From: CABMKH01 sp040797625
GTDB lineage: Bacteria; Bacillota; Clostridia; Tissierellales; Tissierellaceae
Assembly: GCA_052067355.1 (NCBI GenBank)
Contig: JBQHQH010000006.1
Coordinates: forward strand, 1-64,000
Direction of reading: 5' to 3'
Length of the DNA: 64,000 nt
Shown: positions 61,043 to 64,000 of the stretch, one piece after another
How the letters are laid out: each line of letters begins with the position of its first letter
Numbering within the stretch: the first letter of the stretch is position 1
Program-made: the position numbers and the translations under genes
Notes under the pieces: model-generated
Database searches by the model: none
What the model saw: only the letters and a program-made list of their open reading frames with translations
Told to the model about the DNA's origin: nothing

Positions 61043-62797
61043 TTAAAGTATAGTGATTATCAACTTGCTAATTTGATTTATAATCCCTGCAAATAAGAAT
61101 GCAGATGTTGTCGTAGCTATTCCTATTAATAGAGCTACCTTTAGGGAAAATTCCTTAGCAAGTACTCCAAATACAGATAGACATGGTAAATAAAATAGAG
61201 CAACTACAGATCCAACTATTAATTGTAGTGTGTTTAGATTTAATTCTAGTAGCGGAAGTACTGCTAATTCTCTCCTTATAATCCCTAATAATAGAGAAAG
61301 ACTTGCTTCTTTTGGCAATCCCAACCATCCTTCAACAAATGGACCTATAACTTTACTAAACTCATTTAATATTCCTGTTTCTGCTATTATAGCCGCTATA
61401 ACTATACCTATAAACATAGGTCCTTCTGCATCTAATAAAAAATGCTTCATCCTTATCTTTAATTTTTTCTTAAATGCATCTCTATCTGGCACCAATAGAT
61501 TAGGTACTTCTAAAAGCATTGGCTGGCTTTGCCCCGGCACTATCTTATTCATGATTACCCCTACTACTAACATGGTGAGTATAGATATAAGATAGACTAA
61601 TATCAATGCAGGAATGGATCTATCTCCCAAAAGTGCAAAAAAAGCACCACTTTGTGAAGCACATGGAATAGCAAAGGACACTAAGGTTGCAACCATTATC
61701 CTCTCCTTATAGCTATTTGCCGCTCTAGTTCCCAATATAGCAGGAACAGCACATCCATATCCTAGCATCAAGGGTATTATATTTCCCCCTTGGATTCCTA
61801 TACGTCTAAGCACCCCATCAGCTAATACTCCAATTCTAGGCAGATATCCACTATCTTCTAGGAAGGAGAACACTATATAAAACAACAAAACATATGGCAT
61901 TATAAGAGCAAATGGCCATTCTATACCAATTATTAATATTCCAAACTCTCCAACTAATAGATTTCTAAAAATTCCAGCTGGTATAAATATAGATACTATA
62001 CTATTTAGAATAGGCATGATTATATTTCTTATTAGAGGTAAAAGTACTACAGCCCTCAGAGCCTTACCTCCGCCTACTACTATTCCCAAAGATAGGATAA
62101 GTACTAATAGAGCAATAGGTATTCCCGGCCAAGGCTGTATAGTCCACTCTTCTAATTTTTCAACAAATGTAACCTCTTTTTCTATTTTAGTCTCAACCTT
62201 GTCTACTATATCATCTATCCTCTTCCATCTCTCTTCATCCCCTAACTTGGGATCTGGTTCTCTAATTGTATCTGCTAATTCTGCTGATTTATCCATCAAG
62301 TCCATTATCCCTATGTTCTTAATAGCTATAGTAGGGATTACTGGACTTCCCAACTCTTCTGATAACTTCTCCACATCAATATCTATTCCCTGTCTTTTAG
62401 CAACATCCATTAAATTTAAACTATAGATTATGGGTATAGGATATTCTCTTAATTGATATGCTAAATCCAAATTTCGTTCCAGATGAGTAGCATCTAGAAC
62501 ACATATAATGACATCTGCTCCTTCTTCTAATAGTCCTACTGCTACCTTTTCTGCTTCAGAAGTAGCTTCCAATGAATATGTACCAGGAACATCTATTACA
62601 ACGCCTTCTCGCTTTCTATAATTAATATCCCCAACAGTGTAATCTACAGTAGTTCCAGCATAATTTGAACTATCTACATGAACACCTGTTAATTTAGAGA
62701 AGACAACACTTTTCCCTACATTGGGATTTCCCATAAGCAATATCTTCATCTTCCCGTCAGTGGATATCTCTTTAACCCCATTGGTATGACAACTCAA
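61043..62797 (-). CDS. feoB: Ferrous iron transporter FeoB, short form
   Basis: 584 residues. N-terminal G domain: LLMGNPNVGKSVVFSKLTG (G1), SNYAGTTVD (G2), DVPGTYSL (G3), NLMD at the G4 position where NxxD with Lys is common, then a helical GDI region and the Gate domains with GYGCAVPAILGTRAA and FAIPCASQSGAF. It is shorter than typical FeoB (about 650-770). Start is TTG at 62797 with GGAGG 10 nt upstream, overlapping feoA by 4 nt. Imports Fe(II). Confidence 0.95.
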   Translation of the reverse strand: MSCHTNGVKEISTDGKMKILLMGNPNVGKSVVFSKLTGVHVDSSNYAGTTVDYTVGDINYRKREGVVIDVPGTYSLEATSEAEKVAVGLLEEGADVIICVLDATHLERNLDLAYQLREYPIPIIYSLNLMDVAKRQGIDIDVEKLSEELGSPVIPTIAIKNIGIMDLMDKSAELADTIREPDPKLGDEERWKRIDDIVDKVETKIEKEVTFVEKLEEWTIQPWPGIPIALLVLILSLGIVVGGGKALRAVVLLPLIRNIIMPILNSIVSIFIPAGIFRNLLVGEFGILIIGIEWPFALIMPYVLLFYIVFSFLEDSGYLPRIGVLADGVLRRIGIQGGNIIPLMLGYGCAVPAILGTRAANSYKERIMVATLVSFAIPCASQSGAFFALLGDRSIPALILVYLISILTMLVVGVIMNKIVPGQSQPMLLEVPNLLVPDRDAFKKKLKIRMKHFLLDAEGPMFIGIVIAAIIAETGILNEFSKVIGPFVEGWLGLPKEASLSLLLGIIRRELAVLPLLELNLNTLQLIVGSVVALFYLPCLSVFGVLAKEFSLKVALLIGIATTTSAFLFAGIINQISKLIITIL

Positions 62798-63015
62798 CTC
62801 TTTACAACCTCCCTAACTAAAATATCTTTTGCAATATCGTGATCTATAGCTATACTTCTACTACCTACTTTGACCACAATAGGTCCACTCAAAGGTTGTT
62901 TGGTCTGAACTTTAAACTGAGTCCCCTTCCTAAAACCAAGTACTTTTAATAGATGAGAATTTGGCAATCTCTCTATTGTATAAGTAGAAGACTTATTAGC
63001 ATGAGTTAATGACAT
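62794..63015 (-). CDS. feoA: FeoA, ferrous iron transport accessory protein
   Basis: 73-residue SH3-like protein: LPNSHLLKVLGFRKGTQFKVQTKQPLSGPIVVKVGSRSIAIDHDIAKDILV. Modulates FeoB. The ATG at 63015 follows AGGGGG; an upstream in-frame start at 63054 falls in the Fur box. First gene of the operon. Confidence 0.93.
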   Translation of the reverse strand: MSLTHANKSSTYTIERLPNSHLLKVLGFRKGTQFKVQTKQPLSGPIVVKVGSRSIAIDHDIAKDILVREVVKS

Positions 63016-63038
63016 TCTAATCCCCCTTTTCAATATAT

Positions 63039-63053
63039 TGATAACCATTATCA
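63039..63053. promoter_or_regulatory. Fur box of the feo operon
   Basis: TGATAACCATTATCA, a 7-1-7 Fur core with one mismatch, just downstream of a -10 TATACT on the minus strand (63063-63068). It covers the start region of the feoA transcript. Confidence 0.87.
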
Positions 63054-63137
63054 ATTGTTTTTAGTATACCATATTAATTTACTAGGATTTTTAAATATCT
63101 TATGATTTATTTCAAAAATATACTGAGTTTAACTTTA

Positions 63138-63172
63138 ATTCACAGATTACAATTCACGATTCACAGTTATTA
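63138..63172 (+). repeat. Five tandem heptamers
   Basis: ATTCACA, GATTACA, ATTCACG, ATTCACA, GTTATTA: the longest run of the 7-nt unit, in exact register, without a following 34-bp element. Confidence 0.7.
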
Positions 63173-63340
63173 AATCTTAAAGTGGATGGTTATTTTCAAT
63201 TTACACTCCATGATGCTGATATAAGTTTTCTTTAATTATTTCAATTGCATGAAAAAATGATATATAGTATAATATTCTCTTGTATACAAGTAAAATAAAA
63301 TCAATAAAATAGTATTTTTATTATAGAAAGGATATGCTAA

Positions 63341-64000
63341 ATGAAACTTGGAATTGTTGGATTGCCAAATGTAGGAAAAAGTACACTTTTTAATGCCATC
63401 ACTAAGGCTGGAGCTGAATCTGCTAATTATCCATTTTGTACCATTGAACCAAATATAGGAATGGTATCTGTGCCAGATGATAGGCTGGAAAAACTTGCAA
63501 GTCTATACTCTTCTAAGAGGATTCTGCCTACTACAATAGAATTTTGTGATATAGCTGGACTTGTTAAAGGTGCCAGTACTGGAGAAGGTCTAGGAAATAA
63601 ATTCTTATCTCATATTAGAGAAGTAGATGCCATAGTACATGTAGTGAGATGTTTTGAAAATCCAGATATAGTACATGTAGATGGAAATATAGATCCTGTT
63701 AGAGATATTGAGATTATCAACTTAGAATTGATGCTTTCTGATATAGAGTTGTTACAGAGAAGGCTAGAAAAGACAGAGAAGGCTGCAAAAGGTGATAAGA
63801 GTCTAAATCAAGAAGTTCAACTTATTAAAAATGTTCTCAATGTCTTAGAGAATGGTAAATCTGCAAGAACTTTAGATCTTTCAGATGAAGAGTGGCAGAT
63901 AATAAAATCATTTAATCTATTGAGTTCAAAACCTATCATATATGTAGCAAATATATCAGAAGATGACTTGGTTGAAGACACAGACAATGAATATGTAGCT
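63341..64000 (+). CDS. ychF: YchF/OLA1-type GTPase/ATPase, N-terminal part (cut)
   Basis: The first 220 codons: MKLGIVGLPNVGKSTLFNAIT (P-loop), NYPFCTIEPNIGMVSVPDDRL, DIAGLVKGASTGEGLGNKFL, IREVDAIVHVVRCFE and later PIIYVANISEDDL. These are hallmark blocks of YchF, an ATP-preferring Obg-family translation factor. AAAGGA ribosome site; the C-terminal half lies beyond the window. Confidence 0.97.
   Translation, partial: MKLGIVGLPNVGKSTLFNAITKAGAESANYPFCTIEPNIGMVSVPDDRLEKLASLYSSKRILPTTIEFCDIAGLVKGASTGEGLGNKFLSHIREVDAIVHVVRCFENPDIVHVDGNIDPVRDIEIINLELMLSDIELLQRRLEKTEKAAKGDKSLNQEVQLIKNVLNVLENGKSARTLDLSDEEWQIIKSFNLLSSKPIIYVANISEDDLVEDTDNEYVA

Larger units (their letters stand above)
63016..63340. 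other. 325-bp divergent gap between feoA and ychF
   Basis: Holds the feo promoter and Fur box (63039-63068), a five-unit heptamer run (63138-63172) and the upstream region of ychF. No open frame with a ribosome site seen. Confidence 0.55.

Noticed and set aside
1..64000. Prophage, insertion sequence or genomic island
   Set aside because: No transposase, integrase, phage gene or tRNA-linked attachment site was seen; base and codon use look even throughout.

Overview
The window is AT-rich (roughly 30-35% G+C by eye), uses Gram-positive Shine-Dalgarno sites (GGAGG), and carries a hybrid cluster protein, ferredoxin-type membrane proteins, FeoAB, CheC/CheD/FliY-type chemotaxis and CssRS/HtrA. This points to a motile, anaerobic, low-G+C Firmicute (Clostridia or Tissierellia-like). 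No tRNA, rRNA, CRISPR array, insertion sequence or prophage was seen. All gene calls come from reading the translations and motifs; no database search was possible.

Layout. (1) 1-15.7 kb, minus strand: motility. An MCP receptor is followed by cheW-cheD-cheB-cheR-cheA-cheC-cheY-cheW-fliM-fliY, then flgM-flgN-flgK-flgL-fliW-csrA, then flagellin (cut by the window edge). SigD-type promoters (TTAAA-N15/16-CCGATAW) precede the MCP, flgM and flagellin genes. The flagellin leader has CsrA-type GGA sites, matching the adjacent fliW/csrA. (2) 15.7-28.3 kb: OsmC-like protein, Trk K+ uptake, an Mrp ATPase, a glutamate-cysteine ligase paired with an unusual ATP-grasp enzyme, a NatAB-like ABC exporter, a DUF1847 protein, and an M23 peptidase with a bactofilin. 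(3) 28.3-33.5 kb: hcp plus a cassette encoding a cytoplasmic solute-binding-like protein with a DUF1858-type domain, a Cys-rich G3E-type GTPase, a permease-less ABC ATPase and a small zinc ribbon. The hcp and cassette promoters carry the same 16-bp palindrome type, GGTAAC-N4-GTTACC, exactly 21 nt upstream of the -10. This is the best candidate for an undescribed system, possibly hybrid-cluster assembly or nitrosative-stress repair. (4) 33.6-47.9 kb: a heterodimeric ABC exporter, polysaccharide deacetylase, lipoprotein, purC, a NapH-like ferredoxin protein, a PadR regulator with a HAAS-FtsW fusion, a DsbA-like protein, an ABC-F ATPase and msrB. (5) 47.9-54.6 kb: phnDCE-like importer with a fused double permease, htrA, and divergent cssRS. 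(6) 54.8-64 kb: DMT transporter-ttcA-like-exoA-yczE-like operon, a Fur-boxed AraC regulator, and a Fur-boxed operon feoA-feoB-methyltransferase-flippase-like-pssA, ending with ychF cut by the window edge.

Many intergenic gaps carry a dispersed ~34-bp element (AGATYCYTCNRCTNCGGTCRGRATGAC-like) in both orientations, often preceded by runs of a 7-nt unit (ATTCACR) that end in ATTATTA.
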